Of a DNA stretch of 33,962 nucleotides, positions 1 to 8,371 are shown piece by piece. A program made the position numbers and the translations under genes. The stretch is from positions 1-33,962 of the forward strand of contig JAGBLH010000147.1 in NCBI GenBank assembly GCA_017635515.1, written 5' to 3'. Under the pieces are notes generated by a model, which worked only from the letters and a program-made list of their open reading frames with translations, searched no databases and was not told where the DNA came from. The first letter of the stretch is position 1, and every line of letters begins with the position of its first letter. Source of the DNA: Selenomonas sp. (GTDB lineage: Bacteria; Bacillota; Negativicutes; Selenomonadales; Selenomonadaceae).

Positions 1-62
1 ATTCTATTAGATTTCGGGGTGGGCTTCAAGCCCTAACCACAATAAACAGTGAAAGGCCAAAA

Positions 63-102
63 AAGACAAAGTTACCTGCAGGTGTGCAGGCAACTTTGTC
101 TT
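63..102 (-). terminator. Intrinsic terminator of the decayed minus-strand gene
   Basis: Arms 63-80 and 85-102 form an 18-bp stem with one mismatch and a 4-base loop. Read on the minus strand the hairpin is followed by a T-rich tract (complement of the A-run just before 63). It lies 8 bases beyond the stop of the minus-strand pseudogene ending at 111, as expected for that gene's own terminator. Confidence 0.75.
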
Positions 103-110
103 GATAAGTC

Positions 111-490
111 TCAGCGTATCTGCTGAGCCAGTTCTTCAATGCGTTCCCGGGGCAGATGAGAGTATTTTACGATTTTGTCCATAGGTTCATTGTCACGTAG
201 CATTTCACGTGCCATACGAGTATTGGCCTCATCGATACCCTAGTTGCGCCAATCGATGCGCTCTTCGGTCATTAGTTCTTGCATGATTTTGCACACGGCA
301 TTTACCCCCTTAGGTTCGTGCTGGAAGAAATCGGTTTTCGGTGATGAAGATGTCACAGACCTCTGGGAAATCTATGAACTTGGTGCCTTTGCAACCTCTC
401 TAGAGTCGATGAGGCGGAACTTTTTGATGGCCTATAGGTACTTTGGATTGAGGCCGGAGTTGAATATGCTCATTGGCATCATCATTTCTA
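111..490 (-). pseudogene. Rpn/PD-(D/E)XK nuclease-transposase family remnant
   Basis: The minus strand carries scattered pieces of an Rpn-type (COG5464-like) protein. Near 480-400 is an N-terminal piece reading about NPKYL-stop-AIKKFRLID. It jumps directly to a later segment reading GTKFIDFPEVCDIFITEN, so the middle of the gene, where the nuclease core should be, is missing. A frame change follows, then a C-terminal stretch including ERIDWRN-stop-GIDEANTRMA and ending IEELAQQIR at 111. At least two in-frame stops, one frameshift and one large internal deletion are visible. An extended -10 (TGC then TATAAT, complement of 497-505) survives upstream and a terminator survives downstream. Family assignment is from remembered motif patterns. 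Outer limits are approximate. Confidence 0.65.
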
Positions 491-599
491 TCTTGCATTA
501 TAGCATAGTAAGAAAGGTAAAGAAATAATGTTCTAAAATGTGCTTGATCCGATGCTGATGAACATTAAAGGTTTTTTGCAAAACGAACAGGAGTAATAT

Positions 600-1073
600 A
601 TGGGCACAGATGGAAAAAGTTCAGGGCTTCGCAAAACTGAATACTCTTATACAGGCGAATTTGACTCATGGGTTCCTGCTGCTCGGGAATTTTTTGAGAC
701 CATGATGCCGGAAACCATCTCCAAGCGTGTCGCCAGCTCCCTCCTGATAGCAGCTGGCCTTGCCAATGAGGATGTCACCAGGCTGACGGGACTTTGTATT
801 CGCAGCGTCCACGCCCTCCGCAAGCAGATGGAGGAGCAGGAGGCCACGGCGGATATTTTCAATATAAAGCCCGGCTCTGGCAGGAAACGGAAGACTGAGG
901 GGATAGAGGACGAGGTTTTTGCCGAGCTTGATAAGGGTGGCTATCATACCAATCGTCAAGTGGCAGAAATGCTGGGGGAGAAGTTCGGTATCAAGGCTTC
1001 GGTGAATCTGGCTGCCAGATTGGTGAAGCGGTGGAAGAAGGCCAGGGAAATGCGTTATGATTTGGAAGAATAA
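600..1073 (+). CDS. Helix-turn-helix protein, IS630-N-terminus-like
   Basis: This encodes a 157-residue, probably DNA-binding protein of unknown role. Residues about 45-75 (ending RSVHALRKQM) look like one HTH. A basic linker containing GSGRKRK follows, and residues about 115-145 (HTNRQVAEMLGEKFGIKAS) resemble the second winged-helix HTH found at the N-terminus of IS630/Tc1-type transposases. No DDE catalytic domain follows, so it is either a domesticated DNA-binding piece or a free-standing regulator. An AGGAG site lies about 7 bases before the ATG. The 3' end overlaps the next gene by 17 bases, suggesting the two are co-translated. It could be accessory DNA, given the decayed genes on both sides. 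Confidence 0.6.
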   Translation: MGTDGKSSGLRKTEYSYTGEFDSWVPAAREFFETMMPETISKRVASSLLIAAGLANEDVTRLTGLCIRSVHALRKQMEEQEATADIFNIKPGSGRKRKTEGIEDEVFAELDKGGYHTNRQVAEMLGEKFGIKASVNLAARLVKRWKKAREMRYDLEE

Positions 1074-1416
1074 GTTTCATGAACGGATAAACGAATTGTG
1101 GCAGCGGGCTAAAGGCCGAAATCGGAAATTGACACAGGCTGAGTATGCCGGCTGCTTCGGTGTGACCAGGAATGCTCTGCTAGGTTGGCTGCGGGGATCC
1201 GGGCAGCCTGATACAGACGGCCTGGTCCGTATCGCCAGCATAGAGAACGTTAGCCTGTCCTGGCTGTTGGGGGCTGAGTGCTCCGGTGACAAGGAAGAAC
1301 TTCACCAGGACGAGCAGAAGCTGGTTCACATTTATAGAAGTATCAGCTCGGAGCATAAGGAGATTCTGATGGAGCTGGCAAAAAAATTTCAAGTGCATGA
1401 TAGAAAATTGTCGTAA
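1057..1416 (+). CDS. XRE-family HTH transcriptional regulator
   Basis: This 119-residue protein has a Cro/C1-type HTH at about residues 22-68: LTQAEYAGCFGVTRNALLGW, then a conserved downstream stretch ending SLSWLLG. The C-terminal third is charged and helical (EHKEILMELAKKF), often a dimerisation region in such regulators. The start overlaps the end of the preceding HTH gene in another frame, so coupling is likely. The ribosome site (AGGGA) is modest. The target is unknown; control of its own two-gene unit or of neighbouring mobile genes would be typical. The regulator class is clear; the role is not. Confidence 0.7.
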   Translation: MIWKNKFHERINELWQRAKGRNRKLTQAEYAGCFGVTRNALLGWLRGSGQPDTDGLVRIASIENVSLSWLLGAECSGDKEELHQDEQKLVHIYRSISSEHKEILMELAKKFQVHDRKLS

Positions 1417-1475
1417 AAAGGACTTGCATGTGATGATTATTTCCTGGCCAGGCCGTTTTCTGGTTATGGCAAATA

Positions 1476-1514
1476 GGTTTAGAGCACCAAGAGAACTTGT
1501 TTGTGCTCTAAACC
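1476..1514. repeat. Perfect 12-bp inverted repeat downstream of the XRE gene
   Basis: GGTTTAGAGCAC at 1476-1487 and its exact complement at 1503-1514 bracket a loop holding a second short palindrome (CAAG-AGAA-CTTG). It is not followed by a strong T-run on the plus strand (only GATTTT). It could be a weak terminator, an RNA hairpin or a regulator site. Confidence 0.5.
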
Positions 1515-1544
1515 GATTTTAGGCTCGTGATAGGTAGCAGAATA

Positions 1545-1598
1545 AAAATATCCCTGTATATGTCGGTTGGGCACATATAGGGATATTTTCATTTTTTT
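1545..1598 (+). terminator. Intrinsic terminator after the HTH gene pair
   Basis: Arms 1545-1562 and 1572-1589 pair over most of their length (AAAATATCCC against GGGATATTTT plus an AT-rich inner part). A run of eight T follows at 1592-1599. It ends the rightward HTH transcription unit and also interrupts the minus-strand stub that starts at 1641. Confidence 0.8.
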
Positions 1599-1641
1599 TG
1601 AAATCATCAACGCCTACGGGCATGACATAATGCTGCTTCAT
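1594..1641 (-). pseudogene. N-terminal stub of an AAA-ATPase-like (DUF1703-type) gene
   Basis: On the minus strand an AAGGAGG site (complement near 1651-1657) sits 9 bases before an ATG at 1641, which reads MKQHYVMPVGVDDFKK. This matches the usual opening of the AAA-ATPase-like/PD-(D/E)XK proteins that begin with a (V/L)PVG(V/I)DDFK signature. The reading then runs straight into the terminator hairpin at 1545-1589, so everything after about 16 residues of the family is gone. Family recognition rests on this short signature only. Confidence 0.45.
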
Positions 1642-1748
1642 GTGATGCGCCTCCTTCATAAGAATTTTCTTACTTTTATTTTAGCAAAGGGGAGGAGGAT
1701 GTCAACTGCTGGCGATTTCAGGCCGTGAAAAATTATTGATATTTTTTG

Positions 1749-1777
1749 TTGGCAAGCAGGCTTTCATAAGCTATAAT
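1749..1777 (+). promoter_or_regulatory. Sigma-A-type promoter for the DUF1934-argS-rpoE-pyrG unit
   Basis: TTGGCA at 1749-1754 and a perfect TATAAT at 1772-1777 are separated by 17 bases. Transcription would begin near 1784, about 30 bases before the DUF1934 start codon. Confidence 0.8.
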
Positions 1778-1813
1778 AAGGAACAGTATTGTTTGCAGGA
1801 GAGGGGGCCTTTA

Positions 1814-2245
1814 ATGAAGGAAATGAACCCGGTGCTGGTGAAGGTCAGAGGGGTGCAGAAAACTCCTGAGGGGGAGGAAAACACCATTCGGACGGAGGCC
1901 AGGGGACGCTATATTTTCCGGGGGGGCAAGCACTACGTCCTCTATGAGGAAGAGGGGCTCTCTGAGGTGGGGAAGGTTTCCACCACCCTGAAGTTCGATG
2001 AGGAAAAGCTCACCCTCTTGCGGCATGGTGCTGTGGAGCAGACCTTGGAGTTCGTGCCCCGCCGTGAAAGCCGCAGCCCCTACCGCACGCCCATAGGGCT
2101 TTTGAATCTGACAGTGCGCACGGAATTTTTGGGCATGGATCTTTCTGCAGATATCAAGACACTCACGGTGGAATATAGCCTGGCGGTGGAGGGCATCCAC
2201 CAAAGCCAGAACAGCCTCTTCATCGAGGTTGCGCAAATTGATTGA
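1814..2245 (+). CDS. ywiB: DUF1934 (YwiB-like) beta-barrel protein
   Basis: This is a 143-residue cytosolic protein of the DUF1934/YwiB family, predicted to fold as a small calycin-like beta barrel; its molecular role is not established. The body is beta-rich with alternating charged and hydrophobic residues (YIFRGGKHYVLYEEEG, then TLEFVPRRESRSPYRTPIG), typical of the family. The start chosen is the ATG at 1814, preceded by GAGGGGG about 6 bases away. An upstream in-frame TTG at 1736 would place the start within or before the promoter at 1749-1777 and is unlikely. It sits directly before argS, as in Bacillus, and shares its promoter. Confidence 0.8.
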   Translation: MKEMNPVLVKVRGVQKTPEGEENTIRTEARGRYIFRGGKHYVLYEEEGLSEVGKVSTTLKFDEEKLTLLRHGAVEQTLEFVPRRESRSPYRTPIGLLNLTVRTEFLGMDLSADIKTLTVEYSLAVEGIHQSQNSLFIEVAQID

Positions 2246-2284
2246 TATTAACCTTAATGTAATGAAGTTTTAGGGGGATTTATT

Positions 2285-3949
2285 TTGGAAATCAAGGATC
2301 TCTTGTGTGAAGCTATCAGAAGGGCTGCCCAGCAGGCCATCGCTGATGGCGCCCTGCCGGAAGGCGAGCTGCCGGAAATCAATCTGGAGGTGCCCCCCCA
2401 GAAGGAGTACGGCGACTTTGCCACCAACATTGCCATGCAGTCCGCCAGAGTGTTCCATAAGGCACCCAGGCAGATTGCCGAGGCCATTGCCGAGCGGCTG
2501 GAGAATGGGAATAGCAGCTGGCTGGACCACACTCAGATTGCAGGGCCGGGCTTCCTCAATGTCTATCTGAAGGGCAATGTGCTCTACGATGATTTTGCCA
2601 AAATCCTGGCGGCAGAGGAGGCCTTTGGCCAGCTGCCCCGGAAGGATGCCCCCAAGATTCAGGTGGAGTACGTCAGCGCCAACCCCACCGGCCCCCTGCA
2701 TGTGGGCCATGGCCGCGGTGCTGCCGCAGGTTCTGCCCTGGTGAATATCCTCCGGGCGGCAGGATATCCCGTGGAAAGCGAGTATTACATCAATGATGCA
2801 GGCAATCAGATGGATAATCTGGCCCTCTCCGTCAATGCCCGCTATCTGGAGCATTTCGGCGTGGCTGTGGAGTTCCCGGAGAACGGCTACCACGGCGCAG
2901 ACATCATTGATACGGCAGAGCGCATCATCAAGAAGGACGGGGACAAATACCTGAAGATGGAGGAGGCAGAGCGTCTGAAAATCTTCAAGGATCTGGCCTA
3001 TCTTGAGAAGCTGGCTGCCCTGAAGGAAGACCTGGAGGCCTTCCAGGTGACCTTCGACAAGTGGTTCAGCGAGCGCACCCTGCACCCGGAGGCTGTGCAG
3101 GCTGCCGTGAAGATTCTGCAGGACAACGGCAATATCTACGAGCAGGACGGCGCGCTCTGGCTGAAGTCCACCGCCTATGGGGACGACAAGGACAGGGTGG
3201 TCATCCGCGACAACGGCGTGCCTACCTACCTGGCGGCAGATATCGCCTACCATCACAACAAGTACGAGCGAGGCTTTGACCGCCTCATCAACATCTGGGG
3301 CGCCGACCATCACGGCTACGTGTGCCGGGTGAAGGCCGCCATGGATGCCCTGGGCCATGACTCCGAAAAGCTCACGGTGCTGCTCTTGCAGATGGTGGCT
3401 CTCTACCGTGGCGGCGAGCTGGTGAAGATGAGCAAGCGCACGGGCCAGAGCGTGACTTTGAACGAGCTCATGGAGGAAGTGGGCACCGATGCCGCCCGTT
3501 ACTTCTTCCTCATGCGCTCCCTGGACAGCCAGCTTGATTTCGACCTTGATCTGGCGAAGAAGAAGTCCAACGACAACCCCGTGTACTATATCCAGTACGC
3601 CCATGCCCGCATCTGCAGCATCTTCCGTCAGGCAGAGGAAACGGGGCTGAAGCTCACGGACAGCGTGAACCTCGAACTGCTCACGGATGAAAGTGAAATT
3701 GACCTTATCAAGAAGATCGAGTCCTATCCGGAGGAAGTGGAGAAGGCTGCCGCTGACTACGCTCCCCAGCGCATTGCCCGCTACAGCTATGACCTGGCTG
3801 CCCTTTTCCACAGCTTCTACAACAAGTGCCGCATCGTAGGCGTAGAGGCGCCGCTGGCTGAGGCCCGCCTGGCGTTGGTGACGGTCACTGCCCATGTTAT
3901 CAAGCATTCTCTGGGGCTCCTGGGCGTTTCTGCACCGGAGCACATGTAA
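2285..3949 (+). CDS. argS: Arginyl-tRNA synthetase
   Basis: This 554-residue class I synthetase attaches arginine to tRNA-Arg in the cytosol using ATP. The N-terminal additional domain lies at about residues 1-100. The class I signature region SANPTGPLHVGHGRG has its HIGH-type motif (HVGH) at residues 139-142, the KMSK loop is at 381-384 (KMSKRTG), and the anticodon-binding helical domain follows, ending with SFYNKCRIVG and LGLLGVSAPEHM. Length is normal for the family. Initiation is at TTG (2285) after AGGGGGA at 2271-2277; no better ATG is nearby. It is the second gene of the DUF1934-argS-rpoE-pyrG unit. Confidence 0.97.
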   Translation: MEIKDLLCEAIRRAAQQAIADGALPEGELPEINLEVPPQKEYGDFATNIAMQSARVFHKAPRQIAEAIAERLENGNSSWLDHTQIAGPGFLNVYLKGNVLYDDFAKILAAEEAFGQLPRKDAPKIQVEYVSANPTGPLHVGHGRGAAAGSALVNILRAAGYPVESEYYINDAGNQMDNLALSVNARYLEHFGVAVEFPENGYHGADIIDTAERIIKKDGDKYLKMEEAERLKIFKDLAYLEKLAALKEDLEAFQVTFDKWFSERTLHPEAVQAAVKILQDNGNIYEQDGALWLKSTAYGDDKDRVVIRDNGVPTYLAADIAYHHNKYERGFDRLINIWGADHHGYVCRVKAAMDALGHDSEKLTVLLLQMVALYRGGELVKMSKRTGQSVTLNELMEEVGTDAARYFFLMRSLDSQLDFDLDLAKKKSNDNPVYYIQYAHARICSIFRQAEETGLKLTDSVNLELLTDESEIDLIKKIESYPEEVEKAAADYAPQRIARYSYDLAALFHSFYNKCRIVGVEAPLAEARLALVTVTAHVIKHSLGLLGVSAPEHM

Positions 3950-3983
3950 TAAACCGCAAGATCACTTTAGGAGGATTTTTTAG

Positions 3984-4319
3984 ATGGATTTTGTCAACAG
4001 TTCCGAAGTGGATGTAGCTTACCACGTTCTCACCCAGGCTGGCCAGACCATGTACTACAAGGATTTGGTGCTGGACGTCATCGACAAGAAGCGCAAGCCT
4101 GTGCAGTCCCTGTCCGCAGCCATTTCCGAGGTCTATACTCTCATCAACATGGACAGCCGCTTCCAGTACGAAGGTGACGGGCAGTGGGGCCTCACCGAGT
4201 GGAATCCCCCCGAGATGAAGCGCCATGTGCGCAGCTCCTCCTCTGCTGCCAGCAGTTCAAAGGCCGCAGCCAAGGCCAGCAGCGCTCGCAAGAAGAAGCT
4301 GGAGAGCATCCAGGAATAA
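3984..4319 (+). CDS. rpoE: RNA polymerase delta subunit
   Basis: This 111-residue protein is the accessory delta factor of Bacillota RNA polymerase, which helps polymerase recycling and promoter selectivity. The N-terminal HARE-HTH fold covers about residues 5-75 (VLTQAGQTMYYKDLVLDVID, then the GQWGLTEWNPPE end of the winged helix). The tail differs from the acidic Bacillus type: here it is rich in Ser, Ala and Lys (SSSSAASSSKAAAKASSARKKK) and so basic. AGGAGG stands 8 bases before the ATG. It lies between argS and pyrG, the usual neighbour in Firmicutes. Confidence 0.85.
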   Translation: MDFVNSSEVDVAYHVLTQAGQTMYYKDLVLDVIDKKRKPVQSLSAAISEVYTLINMDSRFQYEGDGQWGLTEWNPPEMKRHVRSSSSAASSSKAAAKASSARKKKLESIQE

Positions 4320-4347
4320 GGGAAGGTCCCTTTCATAGTGCACTTGA

Positions 4348-5979
<1,632 letters not shown>

Positions 5980-5991
5980 AAATGCACTCAA

Positions 5992-6023
5992 GGCGCAAGT
6001 CTCAAAAGGGCTTGCGTCTTTTT
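5992..6023 (+). terminator. Intrinsic terminator after pyrG
   Basis: Arms 5992-6001 and 6009-6018 form a 10-bp stem with two G-T wobbles, followed by five T. It closes the DUF1934-pyrG unit. Confidence 0.75.
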
Positions 6024-6026
6024 ACT

Positions 6027-6108
6027 ATGAAATCTTGGCGAGCGCAAGCCGAAGGCGCAGCGGGAGCTTAGATTTCATGTAAGGGCGTGTGGACACCGTA
6101 AGGTGTCC
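6027..6108. repeat. Palindromic intergenic element
   Basis: ATGAAATCT at 6027-6035 and its exact complement at 6070-6078 bracket a GC-rich core (GCGAGCGCAAGCCGAAGG and following bases). Immediately after is a perfect 7-bp hairpin with a GTAA loop (6091-6097 with 6102-6108). Such paired palindromes are typical of repetitive extragenic elements; whether it recurs in this genome cannot be seen here. The rest of the gap to 6302 holds only a possible GCACCG/CGGTGC hairpin near 6193-6218. Confidence 0.45.
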
Positions 6109-6302
6109 GGTAAGTTTGTTAAATTTAATTCAGAAGCCGTCAGAAGTGAGAAGGATTTTGTTGTTTCCTTGGCGAAATATCAAGCAAAGAAGGCACCGAA
6201 GTGAAGATGAGCCGGTGCTTGGTTTACAGGCAAGACTCCGCTCAGGGAAGACCACGGAGATTCATATCCTGTTGCCCGTTTCTGAGGGGAGGAGGAACAA
6301 GG

Positions 6303-6917
6303 ATGCTTATTGATACGCTTTGCTCGGTGGCGCTGTACTGTCAGCGCTGTGGCAAAGTGCAGCTCTTGGATGTGCCTTTGTTCTCCGGGCGGCAGCGTCA
6401 AGAACTTCGCTGCGGAGCCTGCGGGGAGCGGATGGGTGAGACAATCCTGCGTCCCAGGACCGGCTTGGGGCTCACCATACACTGCGGTGTCTGCGGTGGC
6501 ACCAGCCACCAGCAGTACAGCTGGCATCAGCTGAAGAGGCTGCGCTTTGAGAAACTCTATTGCCATCACGATCACTTTGAGCTTGGTTATATAGGCCGCT
6601 GGCAGGATATAGCCGAGTTCCTTGATTTCAATGATGCCGAGTACGATTCCATGCATCCGGGTGACGGAGACCGCTTCCTGGAGCGGCAGCAGATCCTGCT
6701 GGAGGGTCTCACGAGAGTTCACGAACTGGCCGCCCACGGAGATCTTTCCTGCCCCTGTGGTTCGCAGGAGGTGAGTGCCGGGCTTACGGGAGAGAGCATC
6801 GTGCTCCAGTGCCAGGACTGTGGCAGCAGCTGTATCCTGCCAGTGAGATCCGCTGAGGATCTCAATCATCTGCTGCAGGCGCTGGGTGCCTCCTGGAGGC
6901 TCAGGTCACAGCTTTGA
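6303..6917 (+). CDS. Zinc-ribbon protein of unknown function
   Basis: This 204-residue protein carries several paired-cysteine knuckles. CQRC and CGAC form one likely zinc ribbon (residues about 14-45). CGVC is followed by a His-rich stretch (SHQQYSWHQ, then CHHDHFE). CPCG with CQDC forms a second ribbon near the C-terminus (about residues 157-185). A helical central segment contains two acidic patches. I recognise no enzyme domain, signal peptide or membrane segment. The ATG at 6303 has GGAGGAGGAA 6 bases before it; upstream in-frame starts lack a ribosome site. It is a single-gene unit between the pyrG terminator and a shared bidirectional terminator. Confidence 0.7.
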   Translation: MLIDTLCSVALYCQRCGKVQLLDVPLFSGRQRQELRCGACGERMGETILRPRTGLGLTIHCGVCGGTSHQQYSWHQLKRLRFEKLYCHHDHFELGYIGRWQDIAEFLDFNDAEYDSMHPGDGDRFLERQQILLEGLTRVHELAAHGDLSCPCGSQEVSAGLTGESIVLQCQDCGSSCILPVRSAEDLNHLLQALGASWRLRSQL

Positions 6918-6938
6918 GAGTTTAGGAAATAGGATAGA

Positions 6939-6984
6939 AAAAGGCAGCAAGACCGTCTGAGTGCAGGTGGTCTTGCTGCCTTTT
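6939..6984. terminator. Bidirectional terminator
   Basis: AAAAGGCAGCAAGACC (6939-6954) and its exact complement (6969-6984) form a 16-bp stem with A/T tracts on both sides. It serves the rightward zinc-ribbon gene and the leftward permease gene, whose stop codon overlaps the hairpin edge. Confidence 0.9.
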
Positions 6985-8099
6985 CAATTGAGTGAGTTGT
7001 GGAAATGGTAGAACAGGAGCAGCAGGAGCAGGATAGCCAGATTGCTGCCAGTGAAGGAGCGCAGATAGTAGCCGGGCTTGCTGAAGCGCGTCTGCATATA
7101 GGCTTTGAAGGAGATCACGCTGGCCATGGAGGCTATGATGGTGCCCAGGCCGCCGATGATCACCCCCAGGAGCAGGGGCGTGTAGGCATCGGTGAAGCCG
7201 GATAGCAGCACCGTGGCAGGCACATTGCTGAGCAGCTGGCTCAGGAGCAGGGAGAGCCAGAATTCATTTCCTGCCAGTGCCTGGGCAGGCCAGCTTTGAA
7301 ACAGGGGAATCTGGCTTAGATTACCCACACCGATAAAGAGCAGGGCAAAGAGCAGCAGGAGCTTGTAGTCGGCCTCAAAAAAGAGCCTGCGGTCAAGCAG
7401 GGCCAGGCCGGGCAGGACTGCGGCTGCCAGGAGGGGGAAGGACACAAGGTGCAGCACATGCAGCAGGCACAGGGCAAAGAGCAGCAGCAGGGGAACGATG
7501 CTTTTCCACGGCAGGGCATCCTCTTTGCTGTCAGCAAGATTTACCTCACCGTCAGGCAGCAGGCAGGTGCCCAGGTAGATAGCTGCGCCGCTGAGAAGCA
7601 CCACAGGGGTGGTGATAGAGAAGAATTCTGTGGGCGTGAGGCCGTAGTGGGAGTAGATGAAGAGATTCTGGGGATTGCCAATGGGAGTCAGCATGCTGCC
7701 CAGATTGGCGGCAATGGTCTGCCAGGAAACCGTGGGGACGATGAGGCGGATGCGCCTGGCTTCGGTAAAAGTCAGGATGGCCAGAGGCACAAAGATGATG
7801 AGGGCCACATCGTTGGTTATGAGCATGGAGCTGAAGTAGCAGCTGAAGATAAAGAAGCGACTCAGGCTCCTGCCGGAAGCGCGCTCCCGGAATAGCCTGT
7901 GGAAGATGGCGGCAAAGAAGCCACTGAGCCGCAGCCCCGCCACGATGCACATCAGGAACAGCAGCAGTCCCAGCAAAGGAAGGTTGATGCGCTCCAAAAG
8001 CTCCGCCGCTTCCGGGGGAGCGATAAGGCTGGTGAGAAGGGCAAAGAACAGAGCCACCGCAAGGTCAGGATTGCTCCGCAGTTTTTGTAGAATAGGCAT
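6984..8099 (-). CDS. SLC13/ArsB-NhaD-type anion permease
   Basis: This 371-residue integral membrane protein has about ten hydrophobic helices and probably transports an anion or dicarboxylate coupled to cations. Family signs are the paired membrane-hairpin stretches ITNDVALIIFVPLAI and ANLGSMLTPIGNPQNLFIYS (the N-P-Q-N motif typical of CitT/ArsB/NhaD transporters), and a second repeat LLSQLLSNVPATVLLSGF. It resembles the YbiR-like group; the substrate is not predictable. The ATG at 8099 follows an AAGGAG site 12 bases away and a possible promoter at 8137-8165. It runs against the upstream zinc-ribbon gene and shares its terminator. Confidence 0.8.
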   Translation of the reverse strand: MPILQKLRSNPDLAVALFFALLTSLIAPPEAAELLERINLPLLGLLLFLMCIVAGLRLSGFFAAIFHRLFRERASGRSLSRFFIFSCYFSSMLITNDVALIIFVPLAILTFTEARRIRLIVPTVSWQTIAANLGSMLTPIGNPQNLFIYSHYGLTPTEFFSITTPVVLLSGAAIYLGTCLLPDGEVNLADSKEDALPWKSIVPLLLLFALCLLHVLHLVSFPLLAAAVLPGLALLDRRLFFEADYKLLLLFALLFIGVGNLSQIPLFQSWPAQALAGNEFWLSLLLSQLLSNVPATVLLSGFTDAYTPLLLGVIIGGLGTIIASMASVISFKAYMQTRFSKPGYYLRSFTGSNLAILLLLLLFYHFHNSLN

Positions 8100-8136
8100 G
8101 TTGATAAGATACTCCTTATATTGAAATCAAGATAGA

Positions 8137-8165
8137 ATTATACTTCAAATGGGCGGATTTGGCCA
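8137..8165 (-). promoter_or_regulatory. Possible promoter of the permease gene
   Basis: On the minus strand TATAAT (complement of 8137-8142) lies 17 bases after TGGCCA (8160-8165), a 4-of-6 match to the -35 consensus. Confidence 0.5.
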
Positions 8166-8234
8166 GAGGAAGTTTTGACGAAGGCAAAAGTGGAGCAATT
8201 GCTGTGTAATGGTATTGTGCGAAACAAATTCCTA

Positions 8235-8263
8235 TTGACTAGGTCGGTAGATTATCATATGAT
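8235..8263 (+). promoter_or_regulatory. Strong sigma-A-type promoter upstream of mfd
   Basis: TTGACT at 8235-8240 and TATGAT at 8258-8263 are spaced by 17 bases. The predicted start near 8270 gives a leader that meets a terminator hairpin almost at once (8289-8326). Confidence 0.75.
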
Positions 8264-8288
8264 TAAACCAATGTAGATGTATATAGCA

Positions 8289-8326
8289 GGGACTATCACC
8301 GTTTCCCCGGTGACAGTCCTGTTTTT
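8289..8326 (+). terminator. Leader terminator/attenuator before mfd
   Basis: Arms 8290-8301 and 8308-8319 form a 12-bp stem with one A-C mismatch and a 6-base loop, followed by GTTTTT. It lies between a good promoter and the mfd start at 8372, so a transcript of about 55 bases would end here unless terminated transcripts are read through. No alternative antiterminator stem was obvious. Confidence 0.65.
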
Positions 8327-8371
8327 CGTGTTTTGGGAGAAAATAACGGAAGGAAAACAAGAGGTGTAGCT

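Noticed and set aside
244-528. 94-codon plus-strand frame at the left end
   Set aside because: It lies antisense to the Rpn relic and has no motif or ribosome site.
2270-3943. 557-codon minus-strand frame opposite argS (and similar long frames opposite pyrG, ftsH and lysC)
   Set aside because: Same cause: antisense shadows with low-complexity composition and no ribosome sites.
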